Of a stretch of 64,000 nt of DNA, positions 20,981 through 30,855 are shown one piece after another. Origin of the DNA: Buchnera aphidicola (Eriosoma lanigerum). GTDB lineage: Bacteria > Pseudomonadota > Gammaproteobacteria > Enterobacterales > Enterobacteriaceae. The stretch's first letter is position 1, and each line of letters begins with the position of its first letter. The notes under the pieces were generated by a model. The model saw nothing but the letters and a program-made list of their open reading frames with translations, searched no databases and had not been told where the DNA came from. The stretch spans positions 62,001 to 126,000 of the forward strand of contig NZ_OZ060395.1 in the NCBI RefSeq assembly GCF_964059125.1. The letters run 5' to 3'. The position numbers were made by a program, and so were the translations under genes.

Positions 20981-21838
20981 ATGATGATATTATATTTAAA
21001 AGGGTTTATAGTAATGTTATTTTATAAAAAATTTTTTATTGTATTGTTTTTGTTGTGTTCAATATTGTTTAGTAGTTTGTATGTACTATTTAATAGTACA
21101 TTTGGATTAAATGTAATTTATTTGATCAGTAGTTATTTTATTTCTGGGTTAAAAGTAGAAAAAATTGTAGGAGTTTTTAACAATTTTAAGTTAAAAAATT
21201 TTTCTTATTGTGTTTCTGGTTTATTAATTCAGTCAAATGAAATTCACTGTATTATAAAATTCAATTATTTAGTAAATGATTTTTTTTATGTTAATCAATT
21301 TCAATTAAATAATACAATTATTAAAATTAATACAAATCAATTAAAATTATTTACTCATCAAACATTATGTATTCAAAAAATTTTTACATTATTAATTAAA
21401 TCTAAGATAATTAGCCAATTTATAGTTAAAAATTTATTATTACAATTTGATTATATATATATTTCTATTTTCAGTTTTACTACTTCTTTTCATTTAAATA
21501 ATAGATTATTATTATTTGATTATTTCAAAATTAAATATTTAAATTACTTTAATTTTAATAATACAAAAAAAAGTATTAATAATATTTTATTGTTTTTTTG
21601 TAAAGTAAAAAATTTATTTAATTTGTATGTGATAAAGAACATTTTTTATGATTACTATTATATAGAGATAAAAAATATTAAAATTGATCATTTGTATTTG
21701 TTTCATTTTAATAGAATAAATATTAATAATATATTGTTAGAATTGAAATTAATTAATCATAAATTATTTTTTCGATATCTTCAATTTAGTTTTTATTTTT
21801 TAAAACTTAACTTTCAATCATTGAAGTATCATTTATGA
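20981..21838 (+). CDS. tamB: Truncated TamB-like protein (N-terminal part only)
   Basis: TamB (YtfN) is an inner-membrane-anchored periplasmic bridge that with TamA moves lipids or proteins to the outer membrane; in E. coli it has about 1259 residues. Here only 285 residues remain. An N-terminal membrane anchor (about 15-33) is followed by STFGLNVIYLISSYFISGLKVEKIVGVFNNFKL-type sequence that lines up with the E. coli N-terminus (SGL..PGLxIGKVTGGW), and a QLNNTIIKINT segment matching ALKDIQVNIDS. The remainder is Asn/Lys/Phe-rich with beta-like alternation; the C-terminal DUF490 part is missing. The likely start may be the inner ATG at 21014. tamA is not in the window. Neighbour ppa supports the enteric tam-ppa location. 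Confidence 0.68.
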   Translation: MMILYLKGFIVMLFYKKFFIVLFLLCSILFSSLYVLFNSTFGLNVIYLISSYFISGLKVEKIVGVFNNFKLKNFSYCVSGLLIQSNEIHCIIKFNYLVNDFFYVNQFQLNNTIIKINTNQLKLFTHQTLCIQKIFTLLIKSKIISQFIVKNLLLQFDYIYISIFSFTTSFHLNNRLLLFDYFKIKYLNYFNFNNTKKSINNILLFFCKVKNLFNLYVIKNIFYDYYYIEIKNIKIDHLYLFHFNRININNILLELKLINHKLFFRYLQFSFYFLKLNFQSLKYHL

Positions 21839-21885
21839 TAATGTAATATATTTAATTAAATATATTTATAACTATAAAATGTATT

Positions 21886-21911
21886 TGTATAATGTAAATA
21901 TACATTATACA
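21886..21911. terminator. Hairpin between convergent tamB and ppa
   Basis: Perfect 11-bp inverted repeat tgtataatgta/tacattataca with a 4-base loop between two convergent genes. AT-only stem, so a weak terminator at best, but it is the only strong fold in this spacer. Confidence 0.45.
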
Positions 21912-21933
21912 TAATATTTATATTGAATACTTA

Positions 21934-22467
21934 TTATTGTTGATTTTGATATCGATATATTGAATGTTCTATTTCTAAAATAGCATGTTTTTTATTTTTC
22001 CATTCTATAACTTTTACCCATTTATTTTTTTCTAAATTTTTATAATTTTCAAAAAAATGTTGAATTTGTTTTTTTAATAATATAGGGAAATCCAATATAT
22101 CTTGTATCGAATTATATTCTGTAGAAATATTATAATTAGGTACTGCTATTATTTTTGCATCATCTCCAGATTCATCTTTCATATGTAACATACCAATTGG
22201 TCTACATTGAATGACTGAAGGAGCTAAAAGAGGATATGGTGTAGGAACTAATATATCTAAAGGATCTCCATCTAAAGATTTTGTATTATTTATATAACCG
22301 TAATTACATGGATAAATCATAGCACTAGATATAAATCTATCAACAAATAGTTCATAGTGATTTTTATTCATTTCGTATTTAACAGGACTAGAAAAAGCGG
22401 ATATTTCAATAATAGCATATATATCTTCTGGAAAATTATTTCCAGTGGGTATATTTTTAAAAGACAT
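21934..22467 (-). CDS. ppa: Inorganic pyrophosphatase
   Basis: Hydrolyses pyrophosphate, pulling biosynthetic reactions forward. 177 residues (E. coli 176). All signature pieces are present: KYEMNKNHYELFVDRF, YPCNYGYINNT, the metal-binding DGDPLDILV (about 66-74) and DESGDDAKIIAVP (about 98-110), and a C-terminal HFFENYKNLEKNKWVKV segment. Family I, hexameric type. Leftward, convergent with tamB. Confidence 0.98.
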   Translation of the reverse strand: MSFKNIPTGNNFPEDIYAIIEISAFSSPVKYEMNKNHYELFVDRFISSAMIYPCNYGYINNTKSLDGDPLDILVPTPYPLLAPSVIQCRPIGMLHMKDESGDDAKIIAVPNYNISTEYNSIQDILDFPILLKKQIQHFFENYKNLEKNKWVKVIEWKNKKHAILEIEHSIYRYQNQQ

Positions 22468-22842
22468 AACAATTCCTGTTCTTAATTTTATTAGAAATAT
22501 ATATTATATATATATCTTTGTAAATATAATTTTTCTATTTTTATTTAAAATTTTAAATATATTGAATAATGCTAATTTTTGTTAAAATTAATATGTTATT
22601 AATAATAGTAAGTAATGATAAACATTATAGTTTTTTTTATTTAATCAAATTGAAAATTTAATATATATATTATTAGTATGATTTAATAAATTTATATACA
22701 TATTTTAATTAAATAACTTACAATTAAATAATTTATGTAGATATTTTTATATTTTTATATTTAATCATAAATATTATCAATAATATAAAATTAATAATAA
22801 TTTACATAATTAATATATTGTACAATTTATTAGGAATTAAGT
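22468..22842. other. 375-base divergent spacer, nothing recognised
   Basis: AT-only spacer between ppa (leftward) and pmbA (rightward). No ORF with similarity, tRNA or conserved fold was seen; presumably it contains both promoters. Confidence 0.5.
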
Positions 22843-24201
22843 GTGAAAATATATGAAGATAGTGTACAAGAAGAAATGATTCTAAAAGAAATAGTTGAAT
22901 ATACTTTAAAATTAGTTAAAAATTATAAAAAAAAGTATTTAGCTTCAGTTTCGATTCATAAGACTAATGGAATTAATTTAACTGTTAGGTCTGGAATATT
23001 AGATTATTTAGAATTTAATAATGATACAGTTCTAACTATCACAGTATATTATAACAATAGAAAAAGTATGGTTTCTTCTACTGATTTAAATTTAAGTTCT
23101 ATAAAAATTGCTGTAGATACAGCGATACAAATAGTTGAATATATATCAAAAGATTTATGTCATACTTTACCAAATTATAATTTGTTAGCTATGTATCAAC
23201 ATAATTTAAAGTTATCTTATCCTTGTCTCTTAAGTATTAAAGAAGTTGTTTTTATAACAAAGCAAATAGAAGAATTTTCTTTACAAGAAGATTCTCGAAT
23301 TATTCATTCTGAAGGTTCTTCTTTTTTTAGTCATATACATACCATTGTTTTAGGAAATACATTACATATGTTAAATTCTTATAAAACGAGTATACATTCA
23401 TTTTCAATTTCTGTTGTAGCTCGAGATTATAAAATTATGGATGGTATGGAACGAGAATATTATTATACTACATCAAGAAAATTTAATAATTTAATAAGTC
23501 CCATTATTATGGGTAAAATTGTTTCTAACAAAGCTATATCAAAATTAGGATCAAAAAAAATATTTACAAAAAAAACTCCAATATTGTTTGATTCAGAAGT
23601 TTCTGCAAGTATTTTCTCACATTTTATGTATTCAATTCAAGGTTCTAACGTATATAGAAAAAATACTATTTTATTAAATGCTATGAACACAGCAGTTTTT
23701 CCTATTTGGTTAAGTATTATTGATAATCCAAAGTTGGAAGAAGGATTAGGTTCTAAACCTTTTGATTTAGAAGGAGTCATGACTAAAAAACATACTATTG
23801 TAGAGAGAGGTATATTAAAAACTTGGTTATTAGATACATATTTTTCTAATAAATTAAATTTAACTAGTACTGGTCATTCTGGAGGTATTCATAATTGGTT
23901 AATATTAGGTCAATCAAGTGTTGATATTAGTAATTTATGTAAAATTATGCATCGAGGTGTTTACATTACTGAATTGATGGGTGATGGTGTGAATATAATG
24001 ACAGGAACATATTCTCGTGGAGCTTCTGGTTTTTGGATAGATAATGGTAAGATTCAATATCCTATTAATGAAATTACTATATCTGGAAATTTAAAAGATA
24101 TGTGGAAAAATATTGTAATGATAGGAAATGATACTGATATGAGAAAAAGAATACAATGTGGATCTATTTTAATATCGGATATTCAAATTTCAGGTAAATG
24201 A
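22843..24201 (+). CDS. pmbA: Metalloprotease subunit TldE (PmbA)
   Basis: 452 residues (E. coli 450), from a GTG start preceded by AGGAATTAA. With TldD it forms a heterodimeric protease that degrades unfolded peptides and matures microcin B17; the metal centre is in TldD, PmbA is the inactive partner. Conserved segments: SVSIHKTNGINLTVRSG, ILFDSEVSASIFSHF, the LNLTSTGHSGGIHNWLI region and the DGVNIMTGTYSRGASGFWIDNG motif near 380-405. tldD is not in this window. Downstream gene is rnpB on the other strand. Confidence 0.96.
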   Translation: MKIYEDSVQEEMILKEIVEYTLKLVKNYKKKYLASVSIHKTNGINLTVRSGILDYLEFNNDTVLTITVYYNNRKSMVSSTDLNLSSIKIAVDTAIQIVEYISKDLCHTLPNYNLLAMYQHNLKLSYPCLLSIKEVVFITKQIEEFSLQEDSRIIHSEGSSFFSHIHTIVLGNTLHMLNSYKTSIHSFSISVVARDYKIMDGMEREYYYTTSRKFNNLISPIIMGKIVSNKAISKLGSKKIFTKKTPILFDSEVSASIFSHFMYSIQGSNVYRKNTILLNAMNTAVFPIWLSIIDNPKLEEGLGSKPFDLEGVMTKKHTIVERGILKTWLLDTYFSNKLNLTSTGHSGGIHNWLILGQSSVDISNLCKIMHRGVYITELMGDGVNIMTGTYSRGASGFWIDNGKIQYPINEITISGNLKDMWKNIVMIGNDTDMRKRIQCGSILISDIQISGK

Positions 24202-24229
24202 ATAATTATTAAAGAATGTATTTTAATTT

Positions 24230-24610
24230 AGTATCAGTTAACTTATAAGCCGGGTTCTGTATTTGATAGTCATTCATCTAGATTAATAATCGCTTATTAA
24301 TTCAAGCAGCCTACCCAGATTTAAAAGTACGGGACGCACTGTCGTTAATCTTTATTTGGCTTTGCTCCAGGTGGAGTTTACCTTGCCGAATTCTATTACT
24401 AGATCCGCGGTGTGCTTTTACCACACCTTTTCACCCTTACCTTATTTTTATAATATTTATTAAATATTTTATTTGGCGGTATTTTTTCTGTGGCACTAGT
24501 CGTAAAATATTTTCCCAGATGTTATCTGGCACCTTACCCTATGGAGCCCGGACTTTCCTCTACTTATTATATTTCTATTGTTAGTAGCGACTATCTAGTT
24601 AACTGATACT
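24230..24610 (-). ncRNA. rnpB: RNase P RNA (M1 RNA)
   Basis: Catalytic RNA that cuts tRNA 5' leaders. About 381 bases on the minus strand. The universally conserved P4/CR elements are visible: GAGGAAAGTCCGGGCTCC near the 5' end (complement at about 24542-24560), AGGGTGAAAAGGTG, ACTCCACCTGGAGCAAAGCC, GGGTAGGCTGCTTGAA and the 3' ACAGAACCCGGCTTATA. Helix P1 forms from the two ends (24230-24243 pairs with 24597-24610, 14 bp). Bacterial type A layout; AT-rich peripheral helices around 24440-24500. It lies next to rsmI, as in E. coli. Confidence 0.96.
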
Positions 24611-24624
24611 CTTTAAGTATAGCA

Positions 24625-25506
24625 TTATTTGTTTTTTTTGTCATATTTTAATTGATTAATTGCATATTGATATATTATTTTTTTTTTTATTCCATGTATT
24701 TTAGATGTAAGTATTGTTGATTGTTTTAAAGATAGTGTTTGATTTAATAATAAGAAAGTATTGATATGTTTTTTTTGTATTGTTTCTAATAATACTTCTT
24801 TATAACCTTCAATTAAAATAATCATTTCTCCTTTACAATAGTCAGGATTTGATTGTAATAACTGTAACATATTAGAAGCATTAGTCCGATATATTGATTC
24901 CCAATATTTTGTTAGTTCTCTAGTAATGACTATGTTTCTGTCAGAACCTAATTCATTAATAATGTCTTTTATAGATAATATAATTCTATGAGAAGTTTCA
25001 AAAAAAATTATAGTTCTATGTTCTTTTTTAATTAATTTTAACAAATTGCATCTATCATTTTTTTTAGTAGGTAGAAATCCTTCGTAACAAAATTTATTAG
25101 CAGGTAATCCAGATCCAATAAGAGCAGTGATAATTGAGCATGCTCCTGGTAAAGGAATGATACGGATATGTTTATTTTGACAAGCTTTTATTAAATTAAA
25201 ACCTGGATCATTTATTATTGGAGTTCCAGCATTTGAAACTAATGCAATGTTTTTTCCTGTTTCGATTTTATTAATTAAATAAATTGTTTTTTTTAATTCA
25301 TTATGTTGATTAAGTGAAGTTAAATATTTTTTTATATTAAAATGTTTAAGTAATTGGGAAGTATGAATAATATTTTCTGCTGCAATTAAATCTACTTCAT
25401 TTAATATGCTTAAAGCTCGGTGTGTAATGTCTGATAAATTTCCAATAGGTGTGGGTACAATATATACTAATCCTGTTTTTTTTTGTTTTATGGTTTTATT
25501 ATTCAT
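24625..25506 (-). CDS. rsmI: 16S rRNA 2'-O-ribose C1402 methyltransferase RsmI
   Basis: SAM-dependent enzyme that methylates C1402 in the 30S decoding centre. 293 residues (E. coli 286). Family motifs: LVYIVPTPIGNLSDITHRAL at 13-32, DLIAAENIIHTSQLLKHF, ALVSNAGTPIINDPG (SAM loop), PLPGACSIITALIGSGLP and the FFETSHRI/TRELTK segments. An 11-A tract near the 3' end (24678-24688 on the other strand) is in frame. It lies 14 bases upstream of the rnpB 5' end on the same strand. Confidence 0.96.
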   Translation of the reverse strand: MNNKTIKQKKTGLVYIVPTPIGNLSDITHRALSILNEVDLIAAENIIHTSQLLKHFNIKKYLTSLNQHNELKKTIYLINKIETGKNIALVSNAGTPIINDPGFNLIKACQNKHIRIIPLPGACSIITALIGSGLPANKFCYEGFLPTKKNDRCNLLKLIKKEHRTIIFFETSHRIILSIKDIINELGSDRNIVITRELTKYWESIYRTNASNMLQLLQSNPDYCKGEMIILIEGYKEVLLETIQKKHINTFLLLNQTLSLKQSTILTSKIHGIKKKIIYQYAINQLKYDKKNK

Positions 25507-26005
25507 TTATATATTTCTATATTATATAATTTTGATATTATGAAGTATTTGTTTGTATGGTTTGATCAATTAAAAATCTATATATACAGATATATAGTTA
25601 TTTTTAAATAATATAATTATGTAATAAATAGTATTTATATTTTTAGCACAATATAATAGATTATCAATTTAATTCAAGTGATTTAATAAATTAATATTAT
25701 TTATCATTATTGATAATGAATATTTATAGATAATATTAATACTGTATTAAAACATTTAATAAAATTATTTTGATAATAATCATATTTATTGGAACATATA
25801 TAGAATTAAAAATATAAATTTATTATATTAAAATAATAATATATATTATGATAATGTATCTTTATTTATTATATTTATATATATGTAAAGTAATTACATA
25901 TTAAAAAACATGAAATAAATTATTTATATAGTTAAATTGTATATTTTTATACTTTAAATTTATTAATTGGCATGATTAAATTAATATTTGATTTTAGAGG
26001 TATAT
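25507..26005. other. About 500-base divergent spacer, nothing recognised
   Basis: Between rsmI (leftward) and fabB (rightward). AT-rich with many short palindromes; no coding or RNA gene seen. Probably eroded sequence plus promoters of both genes. Confidence 0.5.
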
Positions 26006-27226
26006 GTGAAACGTGTTGTAGTAACTGGAATAGGTATATTATCTAGTATTGGGAATGATAAAAATACAGTTTTAAATTCTTTAAAATTAGGTCAATCAGG
26101 AATCGTATTTGTAGATGAAATGAAAAAATCAGGTATGCGTAGTCATATAGCTGGAAAAATTATTCTACAGAAAAATTTATCTTTGGATAGAAAAGTTATA
26201 AGATTTATGAACAATGCTGCAATATATGCCTATTTAGCTACTATCCAAGCTATCCAAGATTCTTCTATGTCTAAAGAAATATATCAAAAAAATCCTCGTA
26301 TTGGAATTGTTGCAGGATCAAGTATAGGATCACCTAGAATACATATTTCTGCTGTAGATGTGATGCGTAAAAGAAATCGAGTTCAATCTATTAATCCTTA
26401 TTCTGTAATTAAATCGATGTCTTCATGTATTTCTGCTTGTTTGTCTACTGCTTTAAAAATATATGGTATTAGTTATTCTATCTCTTCTGCATGTTCTACT
26501 TCAGCTCATTGTATTGGAAATGCTTTTGAATTAATTCAACTTGGAAAACAAGATATTATTTTTGCAGGTGGTGCTGAAGAAGTAACATGGGAGTTAGCAT
26601 GTGAATTTGATGCTATGGGGGTATTATCTACTCGATATAATTTAATTCCTGAATTAGCTTCTCGTCCATATGATATGAATAGAGATGGTTTTGTAATTTC
26701 TGAAGGAGCAGGTATTTTAGTATTAGAAGAATTAAATCATGCTAAATTGCGTGATGCTCCTATTTATGCTGAAGTAGTTGGTTATGGAACAACTTCTAGT
26801 GGATATAAAATGGTTGAATCTTCAGAATTAAGTATAGAACGTGCTATGAAAGAATCATTAAAATATGTTGATATTAATAGTGTTGATTATTTAAATACAC
26901 ATGCTACTTCAACTGTAAATGGAGATATGCAGGAATTAAATGCTGTTAGAAATGTTTTTAAAGATTATGAACTTCCTTTAATTTCTTCTACTAAATCTAT
27001 GACGGGACATTCATTAGGAGCGTCTGGGGTGCAAGAAGCTATTTATAGTTTGTTAATGTTAAACAATAATTTTGTTGCTCCTAGTACTAATATTAATGAT
27101 TTAGATAAATCAGCTGTAGATATGAATATTATTAGAAATACTGTTTACAAGGAAATGAATATTGTTATGTCAAATAGTTTAGGTTTTGGAGGAGTAAATG
27201 TAAGTCTAGTTTTTAAAAAAATTTAA
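26006..27226 (+). CDS. fabB: 3-oxoacyl-ACP synthase I
   Basis: Condensing enzyme of fatty-acid elongation, needed for unsaturated acids. The GTG at 26006 (MKRVVVTGIG) is chosen because AGAGG at 25996-26000 is spaced for it and it gives 406 residues, the E. coli length; an in-frame TTG at 25988 would add six unconserved residues. Catalytic Cys in SACSTSAHCIG (about 163), His in NTHATSTVNGD (about 298) and His in KSMTGHSLGASG (about 333) are intact, with the GFGGVNVSLVF tail. Monocistronic. Confidence 0.97.
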   Translation: MKRVVVTGIGILSSIGNDKNTVLNSLKLGQSGIVFVDEMKKSGMRSHIAGKIILQKNLSLDRKVIRFMNNAAIYAYLATIQAIQDSSMSKEIYQKNPRIGIVAGSSIGSPRIHISAVDVMRKRNRVQSINPYSVIKSMSSCISACLSTALKIYGISYSISSACSTSAHCIGNAFELIQLGKQDIIFAGGAEEVTWELACEFDAMGVLSTRYNLIPELASRPYDMNRDGFVISEGAGILVLEELNHAKLRDAPIYAEVVGYGTTSSGYKMVESSELSIERAMKESLKYVDINSVDYLNTHATSTVNGDMQELNAVRNVFKDYELPLISSTKSMTGHSLGASGVQEAIYSLLMLNNNFVAPSTNINDLDKSAVDMNIIRNTVYKEMNIVMSNSLGFGGVNVSLVFKKI

Positions 27227-27343
27227 TTTATTTGAAATTTTAATATGTTGATATATTATAGTGTTAATATTAAATAAATTTATTTTTTATTTAATAATAT
27301 ATATATTAATTTATTATTCTATAATTGAATTATAATTCATATT

Positions 27344-27370
27344 ATACTACGATATGAATGTAGTATTTTT
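27344..27370 (+). terminator. Rho-independent terminator after fabB
   Basis: 7-bp stem atactac/gtagtat around a 9-base loop followed by a T-run, about 120 bases past the fabB stop and before talA. A competing 8-bp repeat attcatat/atatgaat overlaps it. Confidence 0.55.
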
Positions 27371-27408
27371 AATAAAATATATTTTATATTTTAACTTGGT
27401 AACTGACT

Positions 27409-28365
27409 ATGAATCAATTAGAATCATTAAAGAAATTTTCTAAAATTGTAGTTGATAGCGGTGATATTGAATCTATAGAACAGTATAAACCGGAAGATGT
27501 TACTACTAATCCTTCTTTAATTTTAAAATATTGGAATTTAGATATTTATCATAATATATTAATAAATTCAATAGAGTATGCTAAAAAAAAAGGAGGTAAT
27601 TTAAAAAAAAAGGTACATAATGCGGTTAATAAAATTGCTGTTGGGATAGGATCAAAAATATTAGAAAAAATTACAGGATATGTTTCTACTGAAGTTAATG
27701 CTAAATATTCGTTCAGTATAGAAGATTGTATTATTGAAGGGAAAAAATTAATTTCTATGTACGAAGAAGAAGGGGTAAATCGATCTCGTGTCTTGATTAA
27801 GTTAGCTGCTACTTGGGAATGTATTCAAGCTGCAAAAGAATTAGAAAAATTAAATATTAAATGTAATTTAACTTTATTATTTTCTTTTGCTCAAGCTAAA
27901 GCTTGTGCAGAAGCTAATGTATTTTTAATATCTCCTTTTGTGGGAAGAATTTATGATTGGTATAATTTACATTATCCTTTATTACAATATGATGTAAATA
28001 AGGATAAAGGAGTTTTATCAGTAAAAAAAATTTTTAATTATTTTAAAACATATAATTATAACACAATTATTATGGGGGCAAGTTTTCGTAATATACAACA
28101 AATTTTAGCTTTATCTGGTTGTGATCAATTAACTATTTCTCCTATTTTATTAGAAGAGTTAAAAAATACTATAGGAAAGGTAGATAAACAATTACATATT
28201 CCTAATGAAATCACTATTATTAAACCAAAAAACTTATCTAAATCAGAATTTCTTTGGGAACATAATTTAGATCAAATGGCAGTAGAAACATTATCATCAG
28301 GTATTCGACAATTTGGATTGGATCAAGATAAATTAGAGAAATTAATAATTCCTTATTTAATTTAG
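27409..28365 (+). CDS. talA: Transaldolase A
   Basis: Non-oxidative pentose-phosphate enzyme transferring dihydroxyacetone units between sugar phosphates. 318 residues (E. coli TalA 316). DTTNPSL-like start motif reads DVTTNPSLILKY (about 30-41). Schiff-base lysine in VLIKLAATWECIQAAKELE (about 132). SPFVGRIYDW and MGASFRNIQQI segments are intact. It is followed by tktB, matching the E. coli talA-tktB pair, so the A-type assignment rests on context. Confidence 0.95.
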   Translation: MNQLESLKKFSKIVVDSGDIESIEQYKPEDVTTNPSLILKYWNLDIYHNILINSIEYAKKKGGNLKKKVHNAVNKIAVGIGSKILEKITGYVSTEVNAKYSFSIEDCIIEGKKLISMYEEEGVNRSRVLIKLAATWECIQAAKELEKLNIKCNLTLLFSFAQAKACAEANVFLISPFVGRIYDWYNLHYPLLQYDVNKDKGVLSVKKIFNYFKTYNYNTIIMGASFRNIQQILALSGCDQLTISPILLEELKNTIGKVDKQLHIPNEITIIKPKNLSKSEFLWEHNLDQMAVETLSSGIRQFGLDQDKLEKLIIPYLI

Positions 28366-28461
28366 ATAATTTTTATAATGATTATAAAATTGTATAATTA
28401 CGATAAAAACATATATTAATTATAATTAATACAGTTATATTTTCATAATATTGGAGTATAT

Positions 28462-30471
28462 ATGTTTTCTAGAAAAGAATTAGCTAATGCTATTCGAGTT
28501 TTGAGTATAGATGCAATCGAACGAGCTAAATCTGGTCATCCAGGTGCACCAATGGGTATGGCTGATATAGCAGAAGTATTATGGAGAGATTTTTTTCGTC
28601 ATAATCCTAATAATCCTGATTGGATAGATCGTGATCGATTTGTGTTATCTAATGGTCATAGTTCAATGTTATTGTATAGTCTTTTACATTTAACTGGTTA
28701 TAATTTATCTATTAATGATTTAAAAAATTTTAGGCAATTGAATTCTAAAACTCCTGGTCATCCTGAAAATATTTGTACAGATGGAGTAGATACAAGTACT
28801 GGTCCATTAGGACAGGGATTAGGATATGCTGTAGGAATGGCTATAGCTGAACGTACATTAGGAGTAACTTTTAATCGTCCTAATTATAATATTGTGGATC
28901 ATTATACTTGGGTTTTTGTTGGTGATGGTTGTTTAATGGAAGGTATTTCTCATGAGGTATGTTCTTTAGCTGGAACATTAGGGTTAGGGAAATTAATTGT
29001 TTTTTATGATAAAAATAATATATCAATTGATGGAGATACTTCAGGTTGGTTTACTGACGATACTGCAAACCGTTTTCAATCATATAACTGGAATGTTATT
29101 AATAATGTGAATGGACATGATTCTAGTGCTATTGTTCAAGCAATAAAAGATGCTAAGAAAAATATTACTCAACCTTCTATTATTATTTGTAATACTATAA
29201 TTGGTTTTGGTTCACCAAATAAATCTGGAAAAAAAGATATTCATGGTGCTCCATTAGGTAAAAATGAAACATTATTAACAAAAAAGCAATTAGATTGGAA
29301 CTTTGATGATTTTTATATTCCACAAGGTATATATGAACAATGGGATGCTAAAAAGAAAGGTAGAATGTTAGAATTAGAATGGAAACAAAAATTTATTGAA
29401 TATTCTAAATTATATCCTAAGTTGTCTTTAGAATATGAACGTCGTATAAATAGTATTTTACCTGATTCTTTTTCTGATGAAATTGATAATTTTATTAATA
29501 TTTCATTGCTTCATCCTAAAAATATAGCTACTAGACAATCTTCGCAAAATACATTAGAAGTATTAGGTAGAGTATTACCAGAATTAATAGGTGGTTCTGC
29601 TGATTTAACACCTAGTAATTTAACTAATTGGTCAGGTTCTAAATCAATTAATCAATTTTTATTTGGTAATTATATTCATTATGGAGTACGTGAATTTGGA
29701 ATGACTGCGATTGCTAATGGAATTGCTAATCATAAAGGATTTATTCCTTATACATCTACTTTTTTAATGTTTGTAGAATATGCTAAAAATGCAGTACGTA
29801 TGGCAGCTTTAATGAAATTACAACATGTTTTTGTTTATACTCATGATTCTATTGGATTAGGAGAAGATGGTCCAACTCATCAACCAGTAGAACAATTAGC
29901 ATCACTTCGTTTAACTCCTAATTTAAGTGTTTGGAGACCATGTGATACTATTGAAAGTATTGTTGCTTGGAAGTGTGCATTAGAAAGAAAAAGTGGTCCT
30001 ACAGCATTAATTTTATCTCGACAAAGTTTAAAACAATCTTGTTATACTGGTATTAATATTAGAAATATTTTTCGAGGAGGATATATATTAAAAAAATCTA
30101 TATCTCTAATTAATATAATTATAATAGCTACTGGATCAGAAGTTGAATTAGCTGAAAAGGTATTTGTTGAGTTAGAAAAGATGGGATATTCAATACAATT
30201 AGTCTCTATGCCATCTTGTGATGTATTTGACAAACAAGATAAAGAGTATCAGGAATTAGTATTACCTAAATTAATTACTAAAAGAGTTGTAATTGAAGCT
30301 GGAGTATCTGCTGGTTGGTATAAATATGTAGGTATGGATGGAATAGTAGTTGGATTAGATACTTTTGGAGAATCGGGACCAGCTGAACAATTATTTATTA
30401 AATTTGGATTTACTGTTAATGATATAATTAAGAAAATAAAAATATTATTTAACGACCATAATTATAATTGA
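28462..30471 (+). CDS. tktB: Transketolase
   Basis: Thiamine-diphosphate enzyme of the pentose-phosphate pathway, giving ribose 5-phosphate and erythrose 4-phosphate (the latter for DAHP synthase, also present here). 669 residues (E. coli 667). Present: [31 protein letters not shown], the ThDP motif [12 protein letters not shown] (about 154-165), [14 protein letters not shown], and the pyrimidine-domain [20 protein letters not shown] (key residues [15 protein letters not shown]). TTGGAGTATAT provides the ribosome site. It follows talA by 96 bases; symbol by synteny with E. coli talA-tktB. Confidence 0.96.
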   Translation: MFSRKELANAIRVLSIDAIERAKSGHPGAPMGMADIAEVLWRDFFRHNPNNPDWIDRDRFVLSNGHSSMLLYSLLHLTGYNLSINDLKNFRQLNSKTPGHPENICTDGVDTSTGPLGQGLGYAVGMAIAERTLGVTFNRPNYNIVDHYTWVFVGDGCLMEGISHEVCSLAGTLGLGKLIVFYDKNNISIDGDTSGWFTDDTANRFQSYNWNVINNVNGHDSSAIVQAIKDAKKNITQPSIIICNTIIGFGSPNKSGKKDIHGAPLGKNETLLTKKQLDWNFDDFYIPQGIYEQWDAKKKGRMLELEWKQKFIEYSKLYPKLSLEYERRINSILPDSFSDEIDNFINISLLHPKNIATRQSSQNTLEVLGRVLPELIGGSADLTPSNLTNWSGSKSINQFLFGNYIHYGVREFGMTAIANGIANHKGFIPYTSTFLMFVEYAKNAVRMAALMKLQHVFVYTHDSIGLGEDGPTHQPVEQLASLRLTPNLSVWRPCDTIESIVAWKCALERKSGPTALILSRQSLKQSCYTGINIRNIFRGGYILKKSISLINIIIIATGSEVELAEKVFVELEKMGYSIQLVSMPSCDVFDKQDKEYQELVLPKLITKRVVIEAGVSAGWYKYVGMDGIVVGLDTFGESGPAEQLFIKFGFTVNDIIKKIKILFNDHNYN

Positions 30472-30855
30472 TAATATATAAAAATTATATTTTAATGAAT
30501 AGTTAATATTATATTGATGTGTATATATAGTAATATTATATGTTCGTTATAATTTTTTTATGTAAATAAAGATTAATAATTAAATAATAATTTTAGATAT
30601 CAATATGTTATATTTATATTTTTATGTTAAATAAATATATATACTATTTGTAATATATATATAGTATTATTTTCATTATAGTAATGATAAAAAATTAATA
30701 AATATATGTTTAAGAAAATGTTTTATTGTTATGATTTTTTATAAAATGATAGTAAATATTTATATTAATAATTTTATATTTATTAATTAATAAAATTATT
30801 TTATATATTAATATAATATTATTTTTATAAAAAAAATAATAAGGAATATGATGTT
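30472..30855. other. 384-base spacer, nothing recognised
   Basis: Between tktB and dapE, both rightward. AT-only sequence with TA-rich repeats; no gene, RNA or clear terminator found. Confidence 0.5.
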
